Assembly (NCBI GenBank): GCA_001179505.1
Contig: CDMY01000431.1
Coordinates: forward strand, 1 to 64,000
DNA length: 64,000 nt
Direction: 5' to 3'
Source: Vitrella brassicaformis
Lineage: Eukaryota; Sar; Vitrellaceae
Every line of letters begins with the position of its first letter. Position 1 is the first letter of the stretch. Made by a program: the position numbers and the translations under genes. Below the pieces are notes generated by a model. It saw only the letters and a list, made by a program, of their open reading frames with translations. It did not search any database and was not told the DNA's origin. Positions 37,033 to 48,401 of this stretch are shown here, one piece after another.

Positions 37033-37462
37033 GATGCTCAAAGATGCCCACAGATACGCAAAGATGCACAGCTACCCCTGCACAGCACCGCTGATTCGTA
37101 CCGATAGCCAAAGACTACACGTGTGAATCGGAGAGAGAGGCTGCGTTGGTGATGCCATCCCCACCACGTCGGGATAGATTCGATCCCCGCCACGTCACGA
37201 CCGCGGCCAAACCCTACACTCCAAACCCTACTAGTAGAACCGTGCATATTAGGTTTAAAACCCAAACCAGTTGCCCAAACCCAACCCTAATGGCTGAGGA
37301 TACAATGTTTTTGGCGGCTGGTCCATCCAGCCAGCCAGCCAGTCATTCAACAAATGAAGCGATGGGCAATTAAGGCGAACAACCGAAAGACCTCGGCAAG
37401 ATTAATATTTCTCGACGAGAGACAAGGCCTCCCCTTTCTTGTTTTCTTCCCCCAAAAGATCG
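37033..37462. promoter_or_regulatory. BiP upstream region with telo-box-like motifs
   Basis: Between about 37208 and 37290 there are several AAACCCTA-type words (ccaaaccctacac, ccaaaccctactag, cccaaccctaatgg, and aggtttaaaaccc). These match plant-type telomere units (TTTAGGG) and the telo-box promoter element known in plants. The region lies between two divergent genes, so a promoter role is likely. One arm of a direct repeat follows at about 37325-37400. Confidence 0.55.
37325..37400 (+). repeat. direct repeat arm, right of BiP
   Basis: Partner of the arm at about 33057-33131; same orientation, with small indels. Confidence 0.7.
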
Positions 37463-39249
37463 ATGTCCGGCCCATCTCAACCCCTCCCGCCTCCTGTTGA
37501 TCGCTTTATCCTGGTTGCTAAAGATGGATTAATATTTCCCCGAGGGTTCCCCCTATGGACGTTCGAATGGCTGCGCTGCCGGGTATGTGTTCAAGATCTC
37601 TCAGTCCATTCTTTACTCCCCGCTGCACGTACGTGCCGCCGCCGGCGTACCCTCCAGGGCCGCGCGGCTTCCCTCAGACCTGCCGCCACGGCCGCAGCAC
37701 CGTCTGCACGGCCTCGCTTCACCAGGTACATAGAATGTTGCATTGTGTGGGCGTTTGTGCTGACAGGACGTGTACGTGGGCCTCCCATCATCGGCAATGC
37801 GGCGGTAGGAGAGCTCACGGAGAGGACTATAAGAGTGGGCACACGTGGCTGTGTGCGTGTGTGGCGTGACGTGTACAGTCGACCACCCTGGCCTCCGGCG
37901 GACAGGCGAGGTGAACAGATGCACACGAGCGAAGGGAGTCAAACCTCACGTGTACTGTTGTCCGATGAATTTATTCATGCAGCAGCCGGCCGCTCAGCCC
38001 GCGCCACACACACCACAGCCACAGCCACAGACACAAGGTCAGCTCAGCTGCAAAGAAAGAGATAGTTCGGATGTATGTCGATATGATATGCAGTCAGTGT
38101 GCTTTTCGTGTTTGCAGACCGCGGCAGGCCGACGCCGGGGTGCGAACGAAGGAGACCTGGCAGCACATGGATCGGTAAGAAGCAGCATTCCCCCCCTCAT
38201 TTATCCCGTCGGCCTTGGTGAAGCATCAGGTCATGGACATCACCGACCTGATTCGGTTTACCGGCTCCTCCGGGCTCTGCGTGGTGGAGAGAATCATCCA
38301 CGAGTGCATCAAGAACGACAATGAGACCAAGGTGCTGAGTGTCAAGTGCCACCAGCCGGGTAAGCACGACAGACGACATTTGAAGGCTGCCAGGTGCATG
38401 ATCCACCGACACCCATTCTCTCCTCCTGTGTCGTGTGCAGGGCGGTCCGGCAACCTGGTGGCGCTCTGGGAGATCATGACCAGCACTAATGCGGACTGGA
38501 CGCCATCGCTGGCCTTCCCCCGACTCTTGCCAAGGCTGCAGATAAAATGGGTCGGACATGAGAGGGGTGCAGGGAGGAATGACGGTTGCGTGGATGTTTT
38601 GTGTGTGTGTGTGTGTGTGTGTACGCATGTCTATGGGCAGTCATGGCCCCCCTTAAAATGACCGACACACCTGCACACCTTTCGTCTCGTGTCGCTTCAT
38701 ATGCTCTTATTCTTTCAGGCTGCAGGAGCGCCTGGAGACGGCGGAGGAGATGGCGTTGCAGGCGGCAGCGGCACGGCAGGAGGAGAGAAGAGGCCGAGCG
38801 CTGCATCATCTGCTGCCAGGGCGACGGAGACCCAGATTCACCCCTGCGTGAGGCCACAAACTAACAAACGTGTAACAGACAAACCAATACCGGCTTCGTG
38901 ATGTCCGTGTGTGCAGGGCCACTTTGGCCTCTGCAGCCCCTGCTACCTGCGGCTGCTGGACCACGCAACGGAGACCCAGCAGCCGCCGAAATGCCCCATC
39001 TGCCGCAGCCGCATTGCATTCCGCACTGTCGGGAGCCTGCCTTGCTCCCCGATATCATGTGCTGGCGTGTATGTGGGTTGTGTCATGGATGTTGTGTGAG
39101 TCTTGCAGGGCACGCACACGCCCACTGCCACACCAGCAACATCTTCAAGCGAATGTTCCGGCCGCACGTCGACTGAGGCGTCGGATGCGGACGAGGACGC
39201 CATCAACCACATCGCCCACATTGGGTACGACCCCCAGTACGAGTCGTGA
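37463..39249 (+). CDS. RING-finger-like protein with split RING frames
   Basis: Proposed exons with compatible phase: 37463..37582 (MSGPSQPLPPPVDRF, GLIFPRGFPLWTFEWLRCR), 38118..~38178, ~38230..38360 (MDITDLIRFTGSSGLCVVER), ~38441..38542 (NLVALWEIM), 38719..38847, 38917..~39040 and ~39108..39249. The zinc-binding region appears in pieces: coiled-coil LQERLETAEEMALQAAAARQ in one frame, ERCIICCQGDGD in the next, and TQIHPCGHFGLCSPCYLRLL with KCPICRSR in the third. The last is in frame with the downstream exons. Either two indels have damaged the gene or the assembly has errors. The tail INHIAHIGYDPQY is ClpB-like (see the separate entry). A role as an E3 ligase is possible only if the RING is intact. 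Confidence 0.5.
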
Positions 39250-39420
39250 CCCCCATCGCCAAGGGAATTCTCAAGGGAGACTTCAAAGAGTCAGTGAGGA
39301 GGGACGATCGAGCATGGGCACACACACACACACCTACCTACACCTGTAGTGTCCGTGATGTGCAGGTGACGAGATATCGGTTGCGGTCAAGAACGACCCA
39401 ATCGGCCTCTCTCTCTGTAG
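39162..39420 (+). pseudogene. ClpB/Hsp100 C-terminal relic
   Basis: DEDAINHIAHIGYDPQY followed by VTPIAKGILKGDFKES and, across an intron ending gtgcag near 39365, GDEISVAVKNDPIG. These correspond to the small D2 subdomain at the end of ClpB-type disaggregases, with the usual Gly-Ala-Arg-Pro segment missing and a frame change between the first two parts. The first part forms the end of the RING-like reading frame. Confidence 0.5.
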
Positions 39421-40267
39421 CCGGCCAGCTGTTTTAAGTGTGTGTGTGTGTGTGTTGGTTGATACCTGGGCTACCGCATCGACACACACACACACACACA
39501 CACACGGGCAGCCACTCTCTTTCTCTCTTTCTCTCTGTCTTGCGCTCTCCGTTTGAGGAGGGATTGTGTTGTGTTGTGGGTGGGGGGGGTGCGTGGGTGA
39601 GTCTGGTCTTTTGTTATGCGTGCAGCGGAGACATGCACGCAGTAACACCTATCAGTGGATGTATGAGGTGTTTTCGGGTGGAAGGAAGAGAGAATGAAAC
39701 GAACGATCGCTGTCTACGTTTTATATCTGTCTGACAGGTTTGCACCTTCCCCATGCATGAATACTTTCCCTCTGCCCGTGTCTCAGGAACAGCCAACACA
39801 CGCAATACTACAGAACAAGCACATACGGCCCACCCGCCCGCCAGCCTACGGCAGCTTCCCAACACAGAGAACTCACAGCCACCAAACAATCACTCACGAG
39901 CAGAAAACACAGTGGCGCCATAGCCCACCCACAGGAGCTGCTATGACACACACAGGTGTGTCTCTGCTCGTCCATGTCTAGTTGCAAATCCACTGGAGCC
40001 ACAGACAGACAGACAGACAGCCCTTCCACTGCGGAAGACACATCACGCCGCCACCGCCATAACGGTCAGTCAGTCAGTCAGTCAGTCAGTCAACTCTACT
40101 CTCTCTCTCTCCTCAGCTTGCCTGCGCCGCCGTGCCATGCACACAGCCACCAAGCCATCGGCAGACAACATGGACATGCACATCCGGGGGGCAGACAGCG
40201 GACAGCGTTTCAAAAACCAAAGAAAAAGCACTCACTATCTATCTATCACAGGTGGGAGAGCAGATCT
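39421..40267. other. intergenic, no gene recognised
   Basis: TG/CA tracts (39437-39505), a CAGT run near 40060-40090 and no exon-like sequence. Confidence 0.5.
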
Positions 40268-40816
40268 TCATGCGTTCAGCCAGCGAACGGCGACGACAAT
40301 CGGGACAAGCGCCCCAAACATCGTCAGCGACGGGCAACAAGATCTCTCACTCCATGTCCAAATGTCTGTCCATTCTTTACTTAAGCTTTTGCAGGGCGTC
40401 CGCTGCCGCACCTGCCGCCGCGCCAATAACATGGGCCAGCGCACCAAGACCCAAGCAAAGGCCACCAAAACCCACAGCGGCTCCATCCGCTCCACCGCTT
40501 CAAGGGTCTTGGTCAGCTTGGCCTCGATGGCCGCCTCCTTCTGCAGGGCATCCGCCAGTGCCTTGTTGCTCTCCACCAGCTGTGCCTGGAGCAGACCCAT
40601 CTTGGTCTGCATGACCGTGTTGCTGTCCTGCAGCAGCTGGATGGTCGCTACGTGCTTCTCATCTCGCGAATCCGCCTGCAGCCTCTCGACAGCCGCCAGT
40701 CGCCTCTCGATGACAGCTTGCCACCTCTCCTGATTGAGTTCCCTCTCGGCATTGAGGAGCTGGTCAGTAGTCTCATCAAGCGACAACACGGCGGGAGCTG
40801 AGGACGACATCGACAT
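40268..40816 (-). CDS. small coiled-coil protein with a hydrophobic segment
   Basis: An uninterrupted frame of 182 residues from ATG 40816. Residues ~15-110 are a regular charged helix (LLNAERELNQERWQAVIERR, VERLQADSRDEKHV, LLQAQLVESNKALADALQ). A hydrophobic stretch follows (PLWVLVAFAWVLVRWPMLLA, ~113-132), then a basic tail. It could be a tail-anchored membrane protein. An acceptor-like site just upstream (ctcag near 40800) means the true start may lie in an earlier exon, but the candidates up to 41139 did not keep the phase. No family recognised. Confidence 0.5.
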   Translation of the reverse strand: MSMSSSAPAVLSLDETTDQLLNAERELNQERWQAVIERRLAAVERLQADSRDEKHVATIQLLQDSNTVMQTKMGLLQAQLVESNKALADALQKEAAIEAKLTKTLEAVERMEPLWVLVAFAWVLVRWPMLLARRQVRQRTPCKSLSKEWTDIWTWSERSCCPSLTMFGALVPIVVAVRWLNA

Positions 40817-41412
40817 CCATGCAAGCCAACAACCCCAAACCCGGCCTCAGTCAGTGAGCAGTTTTCTCTGTTGCCGCCCTGTGCGGGTACCTTGTGCGGA
40901 TGAAGCTGTGGCCTCTCTGTCCATCGCGCAGTCACCGCGAGCGAGATGGATGGCAGATCTGCGTGGGAACCCACCGAAACAACAACGGACATGACGACGA
41001 TTGACTGACTGCTGTCGGTTGGTGTGGTGTGGATACTCACCCTCCCTTTGTCACAGCCTTTGGTTGGTTGGTTGGTTATTGACAAAGGGTGTTCGGTGAA
41101 ACCGCTGCTGATTGGCGCTCGGTCGAACGCAAAGGACATGGCGACGAGGAGCTGGCGCTCATCTCCCTGTGATGCTGGGTACGTGAATTTGCCAAGAACA
41201 ACGGAAATTGGTCGTCAATCGATGGTCATCGGTGGTGACAAAGCTGACACACATACGGTCCACAGCTGACACACATACGGTCCACAGCCACAGCAGGCAC
41301 GCTGGCCCAGTTCATCGAGGTGCTCGTTCAATCAATGTCTTTGCAGGCACGCAACAGTCACAACACAGTCACAACACAGCTGCAGTGGCCATGCCATTCC
41401 TCTCTGAGTCAA
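40817..41412. repeat. intergenic with a 22 bp tandem duplication
   Basis: A copy of agctgacacacatacggtcc-type sequence occurs twice in a row at about 41243-41287. A candidate exon starting with ATG 41139 could not be connected. Otherwise nothing was seen. Confidence 0.5.
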
Positions 41413-43952
41413 TCAATGCCTCAGTATCAGCTGCAGGTCGATTCTCAGCAGAATGGCGGCCGGCAGATCACACGCTTCACAGCTGCTGCCATCCCATGCA
41501 AAGCACCGAACACACAGACACAGACAGACAGACAGACAGACAGACAGAGGATGTCTTGCCGCAGCCGAGGTGAGTGAGGCGCTCACCGTGATGTGCAGAC
41601 GAGCATGAGGTTGGGCGCCATGAACTCATCCAACAGACCCGCAAACACAGCCAGCAGGTCACGTGTCAGCTGACACGCACAAACAACACAACAGCAGCCG
41701 ATGGCGTCTCTCTCTCTATCCATGCACGTGGACGCCTGTGTGCCCGTTGTGTTGTGCTCACCCTGTTGTGTGTGTGTTTGGTGCCGAATATCTCCTCTAT
41801 GTCGTCGATGAAGAGCACTGAGGGATGGCTGGCGTAGGCCAACTCGAACCGCTCACGAAGCAACGACTGCACACACACACACATGGACACACAGACATTT
41901 TGTGTGCCACTTGCCCGGCCACGTACATGCCCCTCCACCGACTTACCTGTGAGAGGCCCACGATGCCGTGGACTGTGTTGGGGATGGTCAAGGAAAAGAC
42001 ACTCACTCCGCCGAGAGATGACAGCGCCCTGCACACGCCCATCCATCCATCAATTGTCGCTTCATTTCTCCCACATGAGCGAGCACCTTCCCAGCGTCGA
42101 TTTGCCGCTCCCTGAGGGCCCCAGCAGCAGCACCGATGAGCACTCAGACTCACCTGCACAAACCAAAAAGGGGAGTGCAGATCCACACCTAACAAGTGTG
42201 ACGGCTAGCGTGAGTGCAGCTGGCGTACTTGGTGCGGCTTCGGCGTCCTCATATCGCTCTGCACGCTCAAACAGCCGCCGCAATCGCTCACACGGCCCCT
42301 GAAAAAGAAACACACCGCCACCAACAGGACGACCACTTAGAAGACAATCTGTTCGTGTGTGTGTTTTATGTGTGTGTCGGGTCTCATTCATCTCGCTGAC
42401 CTGAAGGTGCGGCCTCAGTGCGTCGGGCGATATCACATAAGGCTGATTGGCGCCTTTGGCCAGCACACTCAGTGCATTCGACACGACGCCGGGCTCTCCG
42501 GATGACGGCGCACTGGCAATCTCACTGCACAAGCGGTACACACCTGCACACACGTGTGCAGTGCACATATTTAGTCGACATGATGTGTGTGGGTCACTCG
42601 GCCACTCCCTCACTGACTGACCTGTCCAGCTGCGGCCGGCCGTCCGCTGTGCCGCCTCTCTGGTCAGCTGCTCATCCTCCATTCCCCACCGGGCCAACAG
42701 ATGCCTGCAGAAACGAACACAGAGGAGGGAGAGAGCATCATGTTGACATACACACACAGTCAGTGGCTGTGTGTGCGCGTGCGCCATGCCATTCATCCGG
42801 CTCTCGTACCTGATCCACTGCATCCTCTGTCTGAATGAGGGAGGCTCCAAGGGAAGCACCACATCAAACATATCACCTGCACAGCCACAAGCAGCATCTG
42901 ACGATGGTGCATAGGATTGCATCCTCGCTGACACCACAGCGTGCCGCACGCACCTATTGCCCTGCTGGGCCTGTCCCTCAGGAGCGCGACAACAAGACAC
43001 CCACCGACCTCCCTCATCAGCCGCAGAGCACACCTCATGTCGTGGAACATCTGCAGCGACTCGTCGCCCTCAGAAATGAGCGCATCTATTCCACTAACAC
43101 CCTCCGCAGCACCAGGTGTGTGCTGCTGTGGCTCATCGATGTCAGCCTCATGGTCATCATCTGACAGATCTGGGCTGTCGGGTGAACCGACGTGTGTGTG
43201 GGCGACATCGTCAGTGACACCACTGGCCTGCAATCGCGGGAGAAATGAAGAGTGTGTGTGTGTGTGTCTGTGTGTGTGCTGATGACCATAGGGAGGCAGT
43301 CCAGGTGAGAAATGACAATCAGTCTGCGGACTGCAGATGAGCTGTATGGAGCACCAAGAATGGCCTGCACACACACGCAAGACAGACGCCCATGACACTC
43401 AGCACTCACTCGTCCATCGCTGTGTGTGCATCCCGTCCGCTGCTTACCGCGTAGCGGCGGCGAAGGGCCTCAGCGGGGCCAAAACCTGACACACATCAGT
43501 GAGTGAATGAACGAGTGAGGCAGTCGCACACGCGCGACAAACAGGCGCCCCCATTGTTGCCAATTTTTGCGGCTGACCTCTGCAAATGGCAGCGGCGTCA
43601 ATCATATGCAGCTCGAACACACCACGACCACCGGCAGCAGACTGCTCGTGCAGCCTGTCGAGATACGCCGCCAGCCAATCCACACACAGAGCACCATTCT
43701 CACCTGCACCAAGGAGAAGCCAGACAGACAGACCATCCATTCATCTGATCTGCCGCGCCCGCGTGTGATCTGTCACCGCCCACCTTCGGTAGCACAGTGA
43801 ATGGCGAGGGCAGCCACAGAGATCTCCATCTGGCCGTGCCTTTCCTCCTCACGAGCGCCCTGCGTGCAGCACATGAGTCGCCTGTTGATGAGTCTTTGGG
43901 TCAGATCCAGGCTGAACGGCAACCCAACGGACTCGCCGAAGGGCTCAACCAT
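41413..43952 (-). CDS. compact double AAA-domain protein, first domain degenerate
   Basis: Thirteen phase-consistent exons, about 509 residues: 43952..43784, 43703..43578, 43485..43448, 43364..43287, 43227..42954, 42876..42810, 42704..42622, 42543..42401, 42298..42087, 42028..41947, 41866..41762, 41669..41587, 41482..41413. The first half follows AAA order without a Walker A loop (GVFELHMIDAAAICRG, FGPAEALRRRYA, RLIVISHLDCLP, DMFDVVLPLEPPSFRQRMQW). The second half has Walker A GPSGSGKST and Walker B VLFIDDIEEIF, then LTRDLLAVFAGLLDEFMAPN and LPAAILLRIDLQL before stopping. The arrangement resembles Pex1/Pex6 or NSF-type double AAA ATPases, in miniature. The C-terminal lid is very short. It may be a truncated paralog; activity is uncertain. 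Confidence 0.6.
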
Positions 43953-44446
43953 TAGCCCTGACGACGAAGGTGCGCAGATGCGAGCGAGAGAGGGAGAAGG
44001 GACGGCTGGGAGAAGGGAACAATTTGTGTAGAGGCTCGCGCCAGTGGAGGCACTGTGAAGACCTGTTGGGCGGACGAGTCCGCTTGTCCATCCCTCAGCC
44101 GCTTCTCGTTTGCAACTGATCCATCAACGGCCTTCAAGTTGCTGCCCGGCGGATCATCGCGGTACGTAGCGGCCTCTCGTCCGACGGTGAGTGGGAAGAT
44201 GCGGCGATTGGATCACTCACAAGCACACCGATCTGTTTGCTGTCTGTGTGTCTGTGTGTGTCTTCAGGTCTGCCTTGTCGACGGGCGGACTGATTGGTTG
44301 AGTGTGTGTGGACAGCTGGCTGCCGACTCATGCCTTTGATAGGCAAGCACTGATTGATGCACACAACAAATGCACCAGGTGCCCGCCAATCTGTCTGTGT
44401 GTGTGTGTGGTCCATGGTGCAGCTGTCTGTCTGTGTGTTTGAGTGA
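43953..44446. promoter_or_regulatory. divergent region: AAA gene and ANK4 leader
   Basis: About 44060-44420 is a plus-strand copy of the ankyrin family leader, with a GGTGAGTGGG donor at about 44187 and the GGTCTGCCTTGTCGACGGGC block. Confidence 0.55.
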
Positions 44447-47400
44447 ATGAGAGCGATGTGGTCTGGTCGTCCCGACACCGACATGGCCGCTGCTGGCCCG
44501 GCGGACGGCGGCGATGGCGATGAAGGTACACTCAGCTCAGACAAATGCAGCACATCACACACGCAGCATCATTGGCAAAGGTCGTGTGTGTGTGTCTGTC
44601 CATTCCTCTGCAGGCCAACGCGGCGGCGGTGACGAGCGGCGGCCAGTGGATGTGGAGGAGCGCCAGGAGGGCCGTGCAAACGGTGGTGCGGTGAGCAATG
44701 TCGTCATGAGGCAGAGGAACAACGCCTCCATGACAGAGCCCTCTCAGATGCCATCGCCGGTAGGCCAACAAACACGAGCACCGCGACAGACAGACAGACA
44801 CCTTCACCCACTCTCCCTTTCATATGTGTGTGTCATTGGCTGTCCCGCCGCGGCACACGGCAGGCCATCCATCTCACAGCCAGGGTGGCGGGTGGGCCAC
44901 AAGCAGCAGCAGCATCAGCACCATCAGCAGTGGAGCAGGAATCCTCATCTAGCTATGCAGGTAGTCAATGGATGCACCACAGCCAGCCTGACACAGCACG
45001 TCATCATCGTCTGGGTCGTGTGTGTGTGTGGGTGTGTGTGTGTGTGAAGGTGTTGGTGTTGTAAAGCGTGCCGGCTCCCCTCTGGAGCATCAGGAGCACG
45101 AGAGGCCCAAGGGAGACAGGCAAAGGGACCAACCTGCCGCCAACCTGCCCAGTGCCCAGCAGCCACAGGTGATTGCATCCCTCCTCTGTCCTTACCACAC
45201 TAAGACATGGCATGGCTGTGTTGTGAACTGTGTTGTGTATGGTGTGAACAGCGTCCCCCCGCTGCCAATCCTCCTGCTGCTAGTCTTGGTGTCCCTCCAT
45301 CCACTGGTCCGACGCTGAGCGGCCATGGGCGTCGCCCACCGCAACCGCCCCGTCTCGGAGGGGGCGTCAGCAGTGGTGTTGGTGCTGAAGCTGGTGTTGC
45401 TGCCTCCGGTGGGCAGCAGGGCAGCGGGCAGGACCGACAGAACGGAGGTAGGTCAACAAATTACCCACCATCAACACACATACCACCCTCCCCTGTGGAC
45501 GCTATGCCACAGGTCCGACGCTACCCCCTGGCTGGAAGAGCTTGGAGAAGGGGGTGATCGACGTCGACTTCCCTCGTAGCACCAGTGACGCCAGCATTCG
45601 GCTGTCCAAGGCCATCATTCGCCGCACCATCACTGGCGCACAGCATCTGACGGGCATCATCCACCAGCAGGGATCGGACCCCGACCTGAGGGCGGGGCTG
45701 TGGGTGGCGGGCACCACATCATGCTGGACCTATCCGCTCCTGTCGCTGTGCATCGACAACCTCACCAACAACAGCGTGCCGTCCATATGGGCAGCCGACG
45801 TCAATGGTGGTTACACTCCCGTCGCCTTGCCTTTGTGGGAGACCCCCGGCCTCCAGTTTGCCGTCATGAAGGCCCTCATCGAAAGCGGCGCCGACATCAA
45901 TGCGGGCCATACGTGCTGGCCCATCCGGGTGGCCATCGCCTCATGCAATCGGCCCGCATTCGGCCTCTTGATGAGTCGGCCAGGTGCGCACCCATTCACA
46001 GCACTCACCACACCTAACACACAGCGTGATGTCTGTCTGTTCCAGGCATCCAGCTGCAGGGGCGTCAGGTGATGCGGCTGCCGAGCAGATCGCCGACGGA
46101 CCAGCCGACTGCGGCTCACGAGGCCATCCTGCTGTCCTTCTACCGGCAGCTCATCCAGCGTCACCCCACACTCGCAGCCGAGACCGATGCGGACAAAGGC
46201 AGCAATTCGGTGCATTGGGCCGCCATGAAGCCTTCCGTCTGGTCCCAGCAGTTCATCGAGGACTACATCGACATGCTGGTGGCCAACGGGGCCGACATCA
46301 CGGCTGTGGACAACTTTGGGCTGACGCCATTGCACCTCGCGGTCATCAGCGGCGCCCATTGTGTCGCTGCCTCTCTCTTCCGCCGCCTCACCCCTGCTGA
46401 CATCAACAGAGGGAGACCGAATGACCCCACCTGCACACCCCTCACCGATGCTGCCCGATGGCTCGATGAGTCCACCCAGCGGCTGCGGGACGACAATGTG
46501 GGCGAGGAGACGAAGGACGAATCCAGAAGACAGATCCCCAACCTGCAGAAGACCATCCGCACACTCCTCCAGGCCGGTGCCGACATCGCCCTGATGCCCA
46601 CGGCCACAGAGCGGCACCGCCGTCGCCGCCAGCTCGTGTTGGCGGAGCGCACGGCGCTGCCCAACGAGCTGCCCATTCCCGAGCCGCGCCCCGCCACCAT
46701 CGAGGCGCCCTTCCAGCCCCCCACAGCCAAGCACAAAACGACTGAGCAGCCCTCGGCTGACCGTCTGCTGCTCTCTAACCCCAGCTGTGTGTCGACGGCC
46801 GACCAGACGCCCCGCGAGGAGCCGCTGCCGGGCCCATCGGCAGGCAGCAAATTGGGCAGAGGGAGGGGGCTGGGCCTCCCGGCTGCTGCACCATCCCTGT
46901 CGTCTCGGGCGGCCCCTTCGGCTACCCCTCTGCCGTCAGCTGAGGAGCTGCACAAGTCGGCCATGCGGCGACCGTTTGTGTCGTCGAGTCCCTCTCACCC
47001 GCCCCCACGCCCTTCGCGCCTCCCACCTGCACACAGACCGGCGAGCGGTGCCGATGAGTCATTCCCGCATCCAGCGCATGAGCCACAGCATCCGTAAGCA
47101 GACAGACACAGAGAAGGGGATGGATTGGTTGGGCACAGTGAATGGTGTTGGTGTGTGTTGTCGTTTTATTTCGTGTCAGTGACGGCTCGTTTCTCTCGTC
47201 GTCGAGTGGGCATCGTCCGTCAGGACATCGGGGCCCTCTGGCACTCGTCAAGTGTCCCAGGCAAGGAACAGACAGGCCGACATCAGGACACCTCACGCAC
47301 ACATCGGTGGGGGGTCGCTTATGGTGCGTGCGTCTTCTCAGGTCGTTTGGGGCTTCGTTAAGCCACGATGACGCCCGTCAGTCGCCATTCTACGGGCCCA

Positions 47401-47786
47401 GGTAGCGCACACGCTCAATCAACACACGCGGCACAGCCGCCATCGAATTGCCACGTCTGTTCTGTGGTGTGTCAGATCCGGGTTTCACGCCTGTACGTCC
47501 TCCAGTAGCTACGACCACTCCAGTGCACCACCAGCTCCAGCAGCAGCTGCATTTGCAACACCATCAGCACCATACGAAGAGCCACTAGGGTAGGCAGGCA
47601 CACCCACACACCGGCGATGGGCTGCTCGTCACGTTATTGGCTTGCGACGCCGCGTGTGCTACCAGGTCATCGCACCACCATGAGGGCGGACAGGGCGTCT
47701 CGGTGTCGGTACACCATGGTGCTGCTGCTCCTGCTAATGCTCTAAATGATAGGTGGGTGTCGATTGGTTGTCTCACTATCAGTGTC

Positions 47787-47823
<37 letters not shown>

Positions 47824-48401
47824 GATGGCCGGCTCGTCGCGGGAGGCTGAGCTGCAGCGCGAGAACGAGGAGCTCAAGAGAAGGTACACGCATCCCATAA
47901 CACAGCACATAAGAACGAAACGCAACGGTCTCGTCGGTCGGTCAGGCTTGCCGAGCTCACCATCGCCGCGCAGCAGCACCAGCCGTCATCGTCCAGCAGC
48001 TCCAGTGCCCCTCTCCCGCTACAGCCTTCCCCCAGCAGCAGCAGCCCCCGGGTGCGGCCCAGCCAGAGGGAGATGGGCGTGAGTGTGCCATCTGCCTCGA
48101 CGCGCCCCCATCGGTCATGTACATGCCCTGCAGACACCTGCGGCTGTGTCGCCAGTGCTATGACCACCGCTGCAGCAAGTGGCGGCGGGACCTCCACCAG
48201 GTGCGGGCCGAGAATGCGCGGCGGCGTCAGGAGAACGAGCGCATCAAGAGACAGAACGAGGGCCGCAGGAAGGAGAAGAGGATACCGTTGGTGGAGCTGC
48301 TAGACGACCCGGAGTACCTGTGTGAGCACTGCAAAAAGAGGGTGGAGTTCGCCGGGTCGCGCGATGAGGTGCGGCAGTGGGCCGATCAGCCCATCATGTG
48401 A
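44447..48401 (+). CDS. ankyrin-coiled-coil-RING protein ANK4 (recombinant member)
   Basis: Exons 44447..44525, 44614..44759, 44864..44960, 45050..45168, 45252..45447, 45513..45983, 46046..47093, 47180..47260, 47342..47401, 47476..47589, 47666..47752, 47824..47883 and 47946..48401. The N-terminal five exons are of the ANK1/ANK5 kind (GQRGGGDERRPVDVEERQEG), the C-terminal exons of the ANK2 kind. Ankyrin repeats: NGADITAVDNFGLTPLHLAV. The charged helix is deleted (PATIEA joins directly to PFQPPTAKH) and the UIM block is absent. Stop TAA at 47095 lies in a GTAAGC donor, and the intron after 47260 begins GCAAGG. The RING (ECAICLDAPPSVMYMPCRHL, LCRQCY, YLCEHC) is one base out of frame with the preceding linker, near 48030-48060, so it may be untranslated unless the sequence has an error. 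Confidence 0.7.

Noticed and set aside
40817-41139. Exon starting ATG 41139 as the first exon of the coiled-coil protein
   Set aside because: The donor leaves phase 0, but the following candidate exon meets a stop in that phase; no consistent chain was found.
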